In this document: positions 10,099-19,268 of the stretch, one piece after another | Layout: each line of letters begins with the position of its first letter | Numbering within the stretch: position 1 is the first letter of the stretch | DNA from: Porphyrobacter sp. | Lineage (GTDB): Bacteria; Pseudomonadota; Alphaproteobacteria; Sphingomonadales; Sphingomonadaceae | Assembly: GCA_017744315.1 (NCBI GenBank) | Contig: JAGIBN010000001.1 | Coordinates: 434,001-498,000 of the forward strand | Length of the DNA stretch: 64,000 nt | Direction: 5' to 3' | Notes under the pieces: generated by a model | Databases searched by the model: none | Told to the model about the DNA's origin: nothing | The model's input: only the letters and a program-made list of their open reading frames with translations | Made by a program: the position numbers and the translations under genes

Positions 10099-11073
10099 AT
10101 GATGTCGCGGCGCAAATGGATATTCGTCGCGGCCATCGGCCTGGCGGCGGTGATCGCCTTGTGGTCCTTCGTGGGCGGCTGGTACGGTTCCGGCCCGCTG
10201 GCGAAGGACCAGCACTTCATCGTTCCGAACGGTGCGAGTCTCGCCACCGTTGCGCAGCGGCTGGAGGAGAAGGGCGTGATCCGCTCGGCCAGCGGCTTCG
10301 CCCTGCGCGCCCGCGTCTTCGGCGGCGGCAGCGCGATCAAGGCGGGCGAATTCGCCATTCCCGCCCATGCCAGCCCCTCGCGCGTGCTGGCGATCCTTTC
10401 CAGCGACGAGGTGATTCGCCGCTTCGTCACCGTGCCGGAAGGGATGCCCTCGATCATGGTCTATGAGCGTCTCAAGGCGCAGGATCAGCTGAGCGGCGAT
10501 GTCGCGATGCCGGGCGAGGGCACTGTCCTGCCCGACAGCTATGCCTTCGAGAACGGCGAGCCGCGTGCCGCAGTGCTGCGCCGGATGCAGGCGGCGATGA
10601 CCGCGACGCTCAAGGACCTGTGGGAGAAGCGCGCGCCGAACCTCGTCGTCAAGACGCCGGAGCAGGCCCTGATCCTCGCCTCGATCGTCGAGAAGGAAAC
10701 CGGCAAGCCTTCCGAACGGCGCATGGTGGCCGGGCTCTACTCGAACCGCCTCAAGCAGGGCATGCTGCTCCAGGCCGATCCGACGATCATCTATCCGATC
10801 ACCAAGGGCAAGCCGCTGGGCCGCCGCATTCTCCAGTCGGAAATCCGGGCGGTGAACGACTACAATACGTACACGATGGTCGGATTGCCGAAGCACCCGA
10901 TCACCAATCCGGGCCGCGAATCGATCGCCGCTGTGCTGAACCCGGCCAAGACCGACGCGCTCTACATGGTCGCGGACGGCACCGGCGGTCACGCTTTCGC
11001 GGACACGCTGGCGCAGCATAATGCCAACGTAAAGAAGTGGTTCGCGATCCGCCGCGCGCGCGGTGAGATCTGA
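10099..11073 (+). CDS. mltG: Endolytic transglycosylase MltG
   Basis: YceG-like: N-terminal TM, LILASIVEKETGKPSERRMVAGLYSNRLKQGMLLQADPTIIY, YNTYTMVGLPKHPITNPG. Confidence 0.95.
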   Translation: MMSRRKWIFVAAIGLAAVIALWSFVGGWYGSGPLAKDQHFIVPNGASLATVAQRLEEKGVIRSASGFALRARVFGGGSAIKAGEFAIPAHASPSRVLAILSSDEVIRRFVTVPEGMPSIMVYERLKAQDQLSGDVAMPGEGTVLPDSYAFENGEPRAAVLRRMQAAMTATLKDLWEKRAPNLVVKTPEQALILASIVEKETGKPSERRMVAGLYSNRLKQGMLLQADPTIIYPITKGKPLGRRILQSEIRAVNDYNTYTMVGLPKHPITNPGRESIAAVLNPAKTDALYMVADGTGGHAFADTLAQHNANVKKWFAIRRARGEI

Positions 11074-11092
11074 AACGGGATGGGCGCGCTCG

Positions 11093-11503
11093 TTATTTGA
11101 GCGTCCCGTCCGCCCGCTTGCGCCGCGCATAGATCGTCGAGGCAAGCGCGATCCCCACGATCGCCAGCGGGAACAGCGCCGAAGAAGGCCCTTTCGCGCC
11201 CAGCATGTCGAAGCCGAGGAAACTCCAGCCGAACTGGATCACCACGGCCACGAAGGACAGCGCAAACAGCGCCCAGGCCCAGCCGCGCCGCATCAGCAAC
11301 AGGATTGCGCCGAGCGTGCCGCTGGTCACCGCCACGGCATAGGCACCCCAGGCCCATCCCGGCATCTCCCGGAAGGCCTGCGCCTGCACTGGGTCGCGCG
11401 CGGCGATCTCGTCGATATTGGCGCTGGCCTGCATCAGGTAAGCCGCGTCGCCGAGCAGGTTCCACAGCAGGATGAGAACGGCGATGATCCAGAACTTGCG
11501 CAT
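11093..11503 (-). CDS. Small membrane protein, uncharacterised
   Basis: MRKFWIIAVLILLWNLLGDAAYLMQAS... four predicted TM segments; start at internal ATG 11503. Confidence 0.65.
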   Translation of the reverse strand: MRKFWIIAVLILLWNLLGDAAYLMQASANIDEIAARDPVQAQAFREMPGWAWGAYAVAVTSGTLGAILLLMRRGWAWALFALSFVAVVIQFGWSFLGFDMLGAKGPSSALFPLAIVGIALASTIYARRKRADGTLK

Positions 11504-11609
11504 GCCCGCTCCTTTCGCACAGGACGGTTTTTCAGGTACTTTGCCGGAGCGTCGGGGTTCTGGCAATTGACCGCTCGGGCGAGGGCGGTGAGCCCAAAGG
11601 AGCAGGCAC

Positions 11610-12152
11610 ATGAACCGCGAAGGCGAAATTCTCGCGACCGAGCGCAAGCCCGGCGCGCCGCTTCTGGTCACGGCCGAACTGCCGCCCGATGTGCTCGGCT
11701 GGGCAGATGGCCTGCGCCGGGCGCATTACCCGCCCGAACGCAATCGCCTGCGCGCCCATGTCACGCTGTTCCATGCGTTGCCGCCCGCGGTGGAGGGCGA
11801 ACTCGTCGACGTCCTCGCCGATCTGGCCCGCACCCCGCCGCCGCGGGCGCGAATCGACGGGCTGATGAAGCTGGACAACGGCACGGCGCTTTCCGTCGAT
11901 TCGCCGGAGATGGCGGACCTCCACGCGGTGATCGCCGAGCGTATGCATGGATTGTTGACCGATCAGGACAGTCGGCCGCTGCGGCTGCACATCACCGTTC
12001 AGAACAAGGTCCCGCCTGCGGCGGCCCGTGCGCTTCAGGGGGAACTTGGCCCGAGCCTGACGCCCCGCGCGTTCCGTTTCCGGGGCTTCGGTCTGTACGC
12101 CTGGGAGGCGGGATTATGGCGTCCAATCCGCCTTTTGTCTTTTCGCGGCTGA
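11610..12152 (+). CDS. 2'-5' RNA ligase family (2H phosphoesterase) protein
   Basis: Two HxT motifs present: AHVTLFHALP and LHITVQNKV. Confidence 0.8.
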   Translation: MNREGEILATERKPGAPLLVTAELPPDVLGWADGLRRAHYPPERNRLRAHVTLFHALPPAVEGELVDVLADLARTPPPRARIDGLMKLDNGTALSVDSPEMADLHAVIAERMHGLLTDQDSRPLRLHITVQNKVPPAAARALQGELGPSLTPRAFRFRGFGLYAWEAGLWRPIRLLSFRG

Positions 12153-12261
12153 AATGCGTTTTTGGGTGTTGACCGATCCGAACCTTGCCCCTAGAGGACG
12201 CCACCTGCCCGGCAGCGATGCCCGGCACCGGATCGAGCCACCCACGCGGCGGCCTTGGTTT

Positions 12262-12338
12262 GGCGGAGTAGCTCAGCTGGTTAGAGCAGCGGAATCATAA
12301 TCCGCGTGTCGGGGGTTCGAGTCCCTCCTCCGCTACCA
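12262..12338 (+). tRNA. tRNA with CAT anticodon (Met, or Ile2)
   Basis: GGCGGAGTAGCTCAGCTGGTTAGAGCAGCGGAATCATAATCCGCGTGTCGGGGGTTCGAGTCCCTCCTCCGCTACCA: full cloverleaf, anticodon stem GCGGA/TCCGC, GTTCGAGTC T-loop, encoded CCA. Confidence 0.96.
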
Positions 12339-12572
12339 AAAACCAATCACATAGCATCGATTTGAAGAAGCGGTTTACACCACTGTGTAAACGTTTTCGC
12401 CTGACGCGTCCGCGTCCGGGGCTGCCGATCCAGCTTGGGCCGTGTCTGGCCGGCGCCCTACCTTGGAGCCGGTATCGGGAGGAAGGCCTCGTCATTCCCG
12501 CTGGCGATAAGTCGTTGACGCAAGGCGCGGGTAGCGCAACTCTGGCGAAGACCGATAGCTGGAGGGGCGGGA

Positions 12573-13907
12573 ATGCGAGGGGGCAGATCTGTGAAGCATG
12601 GGGCCGGGGCTGCGCTGTGGCTTGTCACGGCAGCGCTCGTGCCCAGTGGTGGGGCCTGGGCGAAGGACTTCGCGATTCATGCCGGGCGCTTCATCGACGG
12701 AACCGGGGCGGCGCCTCGGCAGAAGGTCTCCATTCTCGTTACCGATGACCGCATCACGGCGATCCAGCCAGGCTTCGTCACACCTGCAGGGGCCGAAGTG
12801 GTGGACCTGGCCGACAAGACGGTGCTGCCCGGTCTTATCGATACCCACGATCACATCACCGCCGGATGGCACGCCGGTGATCCGATCCGTAACACGGTGA
12901 CGCGCAGCGATTTCGAGGACGCGATCGAGGCGACGCTGTTCACGCGCAACACCCTGCTGGCGGGTTTCACTTCGGTGCGCGATTGCGGGGCCAATACCCA
13001 GGTCGTCGTCGCGCTGAAGAAGTCGATCGAGGGCGGTGTGGTGCCGGGGCCGCGCATGTGGGTTGCCGGTGCAGCGCTCGGACCGACCGGCGGGCACGGC
13101 GATCCGGTCAACGGGTTGCGCGCCGAGTTCGCCGATATTCCGCATATCGCCGACAATGTCGTCGATGGTCCCGAATCCGCGAGGCTGGCCGTCAGGCGGT
13201 TGAAGCGCGAAGGCGTGGATCTCATCAAGATCATGCCCTCGGGCGGGGTCATGTCGATCGGCGACGACCCCCGCCACCAGTTGATGACCGACGAGGAGAT
13301 CAAGGCCGTCATCGATACCGCGCACGCGCTGGGGATGAAGGTGGCCGCCCACGCTCATGGCAAGGAGGCGATCGACCACACGATCGCGCTGGGTGTCGAT
13401 TCCATCGAGCACGGTTCCTATGCCGACGCGGGCAGCTACAAGCTCTTCAGGCAATATGGCGCTTATCTCGTTCCCACCATGCTGGTCGGGGAGCGGGTCT
13501 ATCAGCGCGCCAAGGAGCATCCCGAGCAGCTCAATCCGTCGACCGCCGAAAAGGCGCTCGAGATCGCCCCGCTGCTGCGCCGGAACCTGCATGACGCTTA
13601 TGCCGCGGGGGTGAAGATCGCTTTCGGCACGGATACTTTCGGTCTGTCGAAGCATGGCGAGAACGCGCAGGAATTCGCCCTGCTGGTCGGGGCGGGGATG
13701 ACGCCGATGGATGCGATCCGCACGGCGACCGGCAATGCGGCGGACCTGCTGGGCAGCGCCGAAGTTGGCACCTTGCAGGCAGGGCGCTATGCCGACATCA
13801 TTGCCGTGGACGGCGACCCTCTGGCTGACGTGAAGGTGCTGGAGAACGTCAGTTTCGTGATGAAGGGCGGGGCGGTCGTCAAGTCCGGCGGCAAGCCGTT
13901 GATCTGA
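12573..13907 (+). CDS. Exported amidohydrolase family protein (imidazolonepropionase / Xaa-Pro dipeptidase-like)
   Basis: N-terminal signal-like segment; GRFIDGTG, PGLIDTHDHI, VAAHAHGKEAIDHTI, FGTDTFG metal-site motifs. Confidence 0.88.
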   Translation: MRGGRSVKHGAGAALWLVTAALVPSGGAWAKDFAIHAGRFIDGTGAAPRQKVSILVTDDRITAIQPGFVTPAGAEVVDLADKTVLPGLIDTHDHITAGWHAGDPIRNTVTRSDFEDAIEATLFTRNTLLAGFTSVRDCGANTQVVVALKKSIEGGVVPGPRMWVAGAALGPTGGHGDPVNGLRAEFADIPHIADNVVDGPESARLAVRRLKREGVDLIKIMPSGGVMSIGDDPRHQLMTDEEIKAVIDTAHALGMKVAAHAHGKEAIDHTIALGVDSIEHGSYADAGSYKLFRQYGAYLVPTMLVGERVYQRAKEHPEQLNPSTAEKALEIAPLLRRNLHDAYAAGVKIAFGTDTFGLSKHGENAQEFALLVGAGMTPMDAIRTATGNAADLLGSAEVGTLQAGRYADIIAVDGDPLADVKVLENVSFVMKGGAVVKSGGKPLI

Positions 13908-13927
13908 GGCGGCGGCTTCCGGCCCGC

Positions 13928-14537
13928 TCAGGCGGCCAGCCGGGCACCATTGGCGCGCAGCGTTTCCAGGACGCGCGCGGCGGCGAGTTCGGCAGGGTGC
14001 TCGACGCCCATCAGCGAGAACGTGCCGCCGAGCAGGAAGGCGCAATGGCCGTGCACATTGGCGATCAGCGAACTGGCCAGTTCGGCGGTCTTCGCGGCAT
14101 TCGCATCCGGGAGTACCGAGGCGACTTCGCGGGAGATCATGCCGGTCAGGCGGACGCGCTCGGCCACGAGGTCCTCGGCCATGGGCACGCCTTCCGGGAC
14201 GCGGTGCTCGTAGATGGCGGACCACAAGTTGCGGTGGCTGGCCGCGAAATCGAAGTAGCCGCGCACCAGCACCAGGATGCGCTCCTGCCCCTGCGTGCCT
14301 TCCAGCCGCTCGTCCAGCCACTGGGTCCAGAGCCGGAACGTCCGCGCATTGATCGCCATGACGAGCGCGCCGACATTGCCGAAGACGTGCATGACCGTGC
14401 CCACCGAGTAGCCGATGCGCTTGGCCACCTCGCGGGCGGAAAAGCGCGCATAGCCGCTCTCCGCCATGACCTGTCGCCCGGTGTCGAGGATCAGCGCGTG
14501 CAGTTCCTCGCGGCCGTGGTCGGAGCGTCGGGCCACC
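13928..14537 (-). CDS. TetR family transcriptional regulator
   Basis: VARRSDHGREELHALILDTGRQVMAESGYARFSAREVAKRIGYSVGTVMHVFGNVGALVMAINARTF: TetR HTH. Probable GTG start 14537 overlapping the stop of the upstream gene. Confidence 0.82.
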
Positions 14538-14538
14538 T

Positions 14539-15678
14539 TCAGTTCGCTTTGCGGACGAAGGGATAGCGCATCTGGGCGAGGTAGCCGCTTGGCACCGCCT
14601 CGGGCACGCCGTAGCCCTGCGGCCACTTGCCCTTGGGGAAGTAATGGGTGCCGAACAGGCGGTCGAGCCAGGGGAAGTGGATCGCGAAGTTCTTGTCGAT
14701 GCCCTCGGCCTCCAGCGCGTGGTGCCAGTGGTGGAAGCGCGGCACGACGAGGAAGCGGCCAAGCCGGTCGAAGTCACCCCGCACGTTCGCGTGGATCAGC
14801 GAGGAATAGACGTAGACCATGCCGATGTAGGCCTGCATCACCGAGGGCAGGAAGCCGAAAGTCAGCAGCGGCAGCGAGGTCACGCCGCGCAGCAGCACGA
14901 TCTCCACGAAGTGCATCCGTCCACCGGCCAGCCAGTCCATCGAGCGCGCCGAGTGGTGCACCGCATGGAAGCCCCAGAGGAACGGTATGCGGTGGAACAG
15001 GCGGTGGAACCAGTACTGGGCCAGGTCGGTCAGGAACATCGCCAGCAGGAACTGCACGGGCCAGGGCAGGCCGCCGATCGCGCCGCGGATGCCGGAAAGG
15101 CCGGTGCCGTGGGCATTGAGATAGCTCGACGGGGCCAGCGCCAGAAAGGTGATGAGCTGCACCAGCATCGAACTGATGAGGAAGTAGAACAGGTCCTCCC
15201 GCCATTCGGCACGGAACAGGCGCTGCTTGGCGCGGTGGGGGACGAGGCGTTCCAGCGGCGCGAACATCAAGCCGGTGGCGATCAGGTTCACCGCGAAGAA
15301 ATCGACGCCGAAGAAGATGCCCCAGTCATGCATCTCGCGCGGCTGGACCGAGGCCCCGCCGAGGATCGTACCGGCCAGTGCGACGACCAGCGCGGTCAGG
15401 CCCAGCGCCTTGCGGGGCCGCAGCAGCAGGCTCAGCAGCGCGAGGGCATAGGCGCCGAGCAGGGTGGCATGGACCATGATGCGGAAACCGGAAGAGGCCA
15501 GCACGCGCGCGAGTTCGGGCGTGGCCAGCCAGTCCGGCCAGCGCAATGCCGCGACGAAACAGAGTCCGGCGGCGGCGAGAATGAGGGCGAAGAAGCCGGA
15601 GAACCACCCCGTGCCGAAGCCGCGCGCCTCGATCGGAGCTTCCAGATCGCGCATCAGCTTTTTCAGAAATCCCGTCAT
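14539..15678 (-). CDS. Sterol desaturase / fatty acid hydroxylase family protein
   Basis: His-cluster motifs HRLFHRIPFLWGFHAVHHSARSMDW and RFHHWHHALE; multiple TM segments. Confidence 0.9.
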   Translation of the reverse strand: MTGFLKKLMRDLEAPIEARGFGTGWFSGFFALILAAAGLCFVAALRWPDWLATPELARVLASSGFRIMVHATLLGAYALALLSLLLRPRKALGLTALVVALAGTILGGASVQPREMHDWGIFFGVDFFAVNLIATGLMFAPLERLVPHRAKQRLFRAEWREDLFYFLISSMLVQLITFLALAPSSYLNAHGTGLSGIRGAIGGLPWPVQFLLAMFLTDLAQYWFHRLFHRIPFLWGFHAVHHSARSMDWLAGGRMHFVEIVLLRGVTSLPLLTFGFLPSVMQAYIGMVYVYSSLIHANVRGDFDRLGRFLVVPRFHHWHHALEAEGIDKNFAIHFPWLDRLFGTHYFPKGKWPQGYGVPEAVPSGYLAQMRYPFVRKAN

Positions 15679-15803
15679 GTCCGTTTCCCTGAAAGTCGTG
15701 CTGCCTTCATATCGCTGAAATAGAACGCTGTCTAATTTTTTATTGTACGGTGTTCGATTTCACGATACCTCCATGCAGGAAATGTGATCGAGAGGGTAAC
15801 GGC

Positions 15804-18731
15804 GTGACCGAATTCCTGCTGCTGGCAACGATCTTTCTGGGCGGACTGCTGTTCGACACACGGCGCCGTCTGGGCCGGATGGAGCGACTGTTTCGCGAAG
15901 GCGGGCCTGCCGCAGCGCGAATCGGGCGGCCGGTCTCGATGCCCGAGCCTCCCTTCGAGCCGGAGCGCGTGCTGGAGCCGGTGAAGGCGCCGCCCCCTCT
16001 GCCCGTGGAGGATCTGCCGGTTGCCGAGCCCGCAGCGTGGGTCGAGCCGGAACCGGTGCCTTCCATCCCCGAAGCCGTTTCCGAGCCAGTCATCACTGCG
16101 CCGCCGCCGCCATCGCCGCCGCGCAAGGCGGCCGGTCTTGGCTTCGAGGACCTGTTCGGCCGCAAGCTGCCGATCTGGGCGGGCGGCATCACCCTGATCG
16201 TCGCGGCCGTGCTGATGGTGAAATACTCGATCGACACCGGGCTGCTTTCGCCGTTGGTGCGCATCGTGCTGGGCTTCACGTTCAGCGGTGCCCTGATCGG
16301 CGGCGGCGAACTGGCGCGGCGGCGGGCGGACTTCGTGCGCGACGAGCGGGTGGCGCAGGCTCTGGCCGGAGCGGGTGTGGGCGGTCTCTATGCAGCGACG
16401 CTGGCGGCGGCAAATCTCTATGGTCTCGTCGGGCCGGGGCTGGCCTTTGCCGGGCTTTTCGCGATCACCGCGCTGGCGCTCGGTCTGGCGCTGCGGTTCG
16501 GGGCGCCTTGCGCGGTGCTGGGGCTTGTCGGCGGCCTTGCGACGCCTGCGGTCGTCCAGTCGGACAGTCCGAGCGTGCCGCTGCTGGCGGGCTATCTGGC
16601 CGTTCTCATCGGTGCGATCACCCTGCTTTCGCGCCGCCAGCGCTGGGTCTGGCTGGGCGTCGGCGCGCTGACCGGCGGTGCTGGCTGGAGCCTCTTGACG
16701 ATCGCCATGGGCGGTCTCGACAGCGGTTCCACCCTGTCGATGGGGCTGCTGGTGCTGCTGATCGGGCTTGGCCTTCCGGCCCTTGCGCTGGAAGGCCGCG
16801 CGGTCCCGATCCTGCGCGGCGCGTCGGCGATCGTCGGTGCGTTCCAGCTGGCCCTGCTGGTGGCGAACGGCCACTTCGCGCCGCTGACATGGGGGCTTTA
16901 CGGCTTGCTGTCGCTGGCGTTCTGCTGGCTTGCCGGAACGACGCCGATGCTGCGCCGGACGGTCGCGGTGCCGCTGCTGACGGCGCTCGGCCTCACTGCG
17001 TTCTGGCCCGCGCCTGAAGCTGGTCTGTTCACGGCGGTCATGGCCGGGATCGTGGCGATCTATGGCGGCTATGCGCTGCGGAACTTGTGGCGGGAAGGGT
17101 GCGGCTTCATCGAAGTGGGCCTGCTCTGTGCCATCGCGCTCGGTGGTTACGGGGTCTGCTGCGCGAAGTTCTACGAGTCTGCCGCAGGCCACGACACCGG
17201 CTTTGCGCTGCTGGCCCTGGCGTTTGCTGCCCTGCCTGCGCTGGGTGCCGGACTCGGCTGGCGGCGCGAGGCGCGTCTCGAGGATGCCCGTTTCGCCTTG
17301 CTGGCCTCCTGCACTGGTTTGCTGCTGATCGTGGCCGGCATGATGGGTCTTCCCGAATGGCTGGTGCCGGTCGTCTTCCCGGCCGTCGCGGCGGGACTGC
17401 TGGGCGTCGCCGTGGCGGGACGGGACCATCGCCTGAAGCACGGTGCGCTTGGTTTCCTGGGGCTGGCGGTCGCCGTCGTGCTGGCGGTTTCGGCGGAGAA
17501 CGGCGCCTTGGCCCGTCTGGTGCAGACGGCGACGGCGACGCATCCGGGCCGCGCCCTGCTGCATTGGGGCGCGCTGGCTCTGACCGCCGCCGCTTTCGCC
17601 TGGCGGAATGCGGGATCGCGCCTGCGCTTCGGCTTGCAGCCGCTCACTGTGCTGCTCGGCTATGGCTTCGTGGCGCAGCTGGTTCCGGCGCCGTGGCTTT
17701 CCGTCGTCACGGCGGCGGCGCTGGTGCTGCTGGCCGAAGTGAACGGGCGCAAGCCTGTGATGGCGATCGAGGCCGCCCAAGGCATGCTTGTCGTGCTCGC
17801 GGCGCTCTGGGCGCTGGAACCGATGGCCTACTGGCTGACGGCGAGCGCGAACTCGGTGATGACAGGCAAGCCGGTGCTCGTGATCGATCTGCCGACATGG
17901 GCGGAAGCGCTGCGCCGCCTCGTCGCACCGGCGCTCGCGACGGCCTTCGCGATCTGGCGTGGCCGTGCGGACTTGCCGCGCCCGGTGTTCCTTGCCGGAG
18001 CGACGATGGTCGGCCTGCTCGGCGTTGCTGGCAGCCACATCCTGTTCAAGCAGGTCTTCGCGCTCGACGATCCGGAATCCTTCGCCCGCCTCGGCCTTGC
18101 CGAACGCTGTGTCTGGGAGGCTTTGCTGATCGGCGTGGGCATGGCAGTCTGGCGCCGTTTCGCAGCGCGCGAGATTGCTCTCGGCTTCCTTGCGGCGGGT
18201 CTGGCCCATGCGCTCTTCCATACCTGGATTTCGCTGAATCCGTTCTGGAGCCACCAGCAAGTGGGCCCTTGGCCGCTGGTCAACCTGCTGCTGCCTGCCT
18301 TCCTCATCCCGTTCGCTGTGCCGTCGCTCGCCGCCCGCATCGCACCGGATCTGGCGCCGCGTTTCCAGCTTCCGGCGGACCTGCTGCGGATGGCGCTGAT
18401 CCTGCTCTTCGCTTTCGCGACGCTGCGCCAGCTTTTTGCGGGAAGCCTGCTCTACGTCGGCTCGGTGGGCGAGGGGGAGAACATCGGCCGCTCGGTACTG
18501 GCGATCGCGCTGGCGCTCGGCTTCCTCGGCTGGGGCATCCGCGAGCGGCTGCGCAGCTGGCGCTTCGCCTCGCTGGTGCTGATGCTCGCCGCCGTCGGCA
18601 AGGTCTTCCTGTTCGACGCCTCGGGGCTGAACGGGCTGCTGCGGATTCTCTCGTTCCTCGCTCTCGGCTTCAGCCTGATCGGGATCGGCTGGGTCTACAG
18701 CCGTTACCTGAAGCCCGAGGCGGCGAGCTGA
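15804..18731 (+). CDS. DUF2339 multi-TM membrane protein
   Basis: ~975 aa; Pro-rich N-terminal linker followed by long repeated TM region (LFGRKLPIWAGGITLIVAAVLMVKYSIDTGLLSP). Probable GTG start 15804. Confidence 0.8.
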   Translation: MTEFLLLATIFLGGLLFDTRRRLGRMERLFREGGPAAARIGRPVSMPEPPFEPERVLEPVKAPPPLPVEDLPVAEPAAWVEPEPVPSIPEAVSEPVITAPPPPSPPRKAAGLGFEDLFGRKLPIWAGGITLIVAAVLMVKYSIDTGLLSPLVRIVLGFTFSGALIGGGELARRRADFVRDERVAQALAGAGVGGLYAATLAAANLYGLVGPGLAFAGLFAITALALGLALRFGAPCAVLGLVGGLATPAVVQSDSPSVPLLAGYLAVLIGAITLLSRRQRWVWLGVGALTGGAGWSLLTIAMGGLDSGSTLSMGLLVLLIGLGLPALALEGRAVPILRGASAIVGAFQLALLVANGHFAPLTWGLYGLLSLAFCWLAGTTPMLRRTVAVPLLTALGLTAFWPAPEAGLFTAVMAGIVAIYGGYALRNLWREGCGFIEVGLLCAIALGGYGVCCAKFYESAAGHDTGFALLALAFAALPALGAGLGWRREARLEDARFALLASCTGLLLIVAGMMGLPEWLVPVVFPAVAAGLLGVAVAGRDHRLKHGALGFLGLAVAVVLAVSAENGALARLVQTATATHPGRALLHWGALALTAAAFAWRNAGSRLRFGLQPLTVLLGYGFVAQLVPAPWLSVVTAAALVLLAEVNGRKPVMAIEAAQGMLVVLAALWALEPMAYWLTASANSVMTGKPVLVIDLPTWAEALRRLVAPALATAFAIWRGRADLPRPVFLAGATMVGLLGVAGSHILFKQVFALDDPESFARLGLAERCVWEALLIGVGMAVWRRFAAREIALGFLAAGLAHALFHTWISLNPFWSHQQVGPWPLVNLLLPAFLIPFAVPSLAARIAPDLAPRFQLPADLLRMALILLFAFATLRQLFAGSLLYVGSVGEGENIGRSVLAIALALGFLGWGIRERLRSWRFASLVLMLAAVGKVFLFDASGLNGLLRILSFLALGFSLIGIGWVYSRYLKPEAAS

Positions 18732-18735
18732 TGGG

Positions 18736-19026
18736 CTATCGCTTCCGCAAGGCGATAGCCACGGCACTGGTGGAAACGAGCGGGCCGATCCAGTCGACCC
18801 ACTGATCGAGCTTGGGCCATACCCTGAGGTCGAACGGTCCCCACCAGGGCATGTTCGCGCGCAGGCCGTGGCCATAGGCTTCGATCCAGCGGTACTCGGC
18901 TTGCGCCACTTCGCGGCCGAGAAAATAGGCCGAGGCCATGGCGGCGCCCGGCCACCAGCCGCCGGTCAGCAGGCGCAGCAGGGCCTGGACCGCGAGGGCG
19001 GCGAGCGTGTGCTCCAGCAGGTTCAT
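18736..19026 (-). CDS. Small membrane-associated hypothetical protein
   Basis: MNLLEHTLAALAVQALLRLLTGGWWPGAAMASAYFLGREVAQAEYRWIEAYG...; convergent with DUF2339 gene. Confidence 0.65.
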   Translation of the reverse strand: MNLLEHTLAALAVQALLRLLTGGWWPGAAMASAYFLGREVAQAEYRWIEAYGHGLRANMPWWGPFDLRVWPKLDQWVDWIGPLVSTSAVAIALRKR

Positions 19027-19131
19027 GTCATGCTCCCGTTTGCGTGTGCGGGTCCTGTCCGGGATCGCCGGAAGATCGTCAACGCAATAAGGCTTCCCAC
19101 AAGCCCGCCGAACGCCTAGAGCGGCCCAATC

Positions 19132-19222
19132 CCCGGGGGGCCGCTCATGCGCGGCTGAGAGGTGGTCAGCAGACCACGACCCGCTGAACCTGATCCGGTT
19201 GACACCGGCGTAGGGAGGGCTG
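19132..19222 (+). promoter_or_regulatory. TPP (THI-box) riboswitch
   Basis: Conserved THI elements: CCGGGGGGCC...GGCTGAGA...ACCACGACCCGCTGAACCTGATCCGGTTGACACCGGCGTAGGGAGGG; directly upstream of a TonB receptor gene. Confidence 0.93.
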
Positions 19223-19268
19223 GCGGCAGAGCGTCCGTTGTCCCTCCGACTGGAGCGGACGAAAGACG

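Noticed and set aside
12262-12400. tRNA-associated integrated element
   Set aside because: No integrase, no direct repeat of the tRNA 3' end seen downstream, and flanking genes look chromosomal.
12492-14777. 761-aa minus-strand ORF
   Set aside because: Shadow of the amidohydrolase and TetR genes; low-complexity composition.
15732-18875. 1047-aa minus-strand ORF
   Set aside because: Antisense to the DUF2339 gene; Arg/Gln/His-rich shadow frame without recognisable domains.
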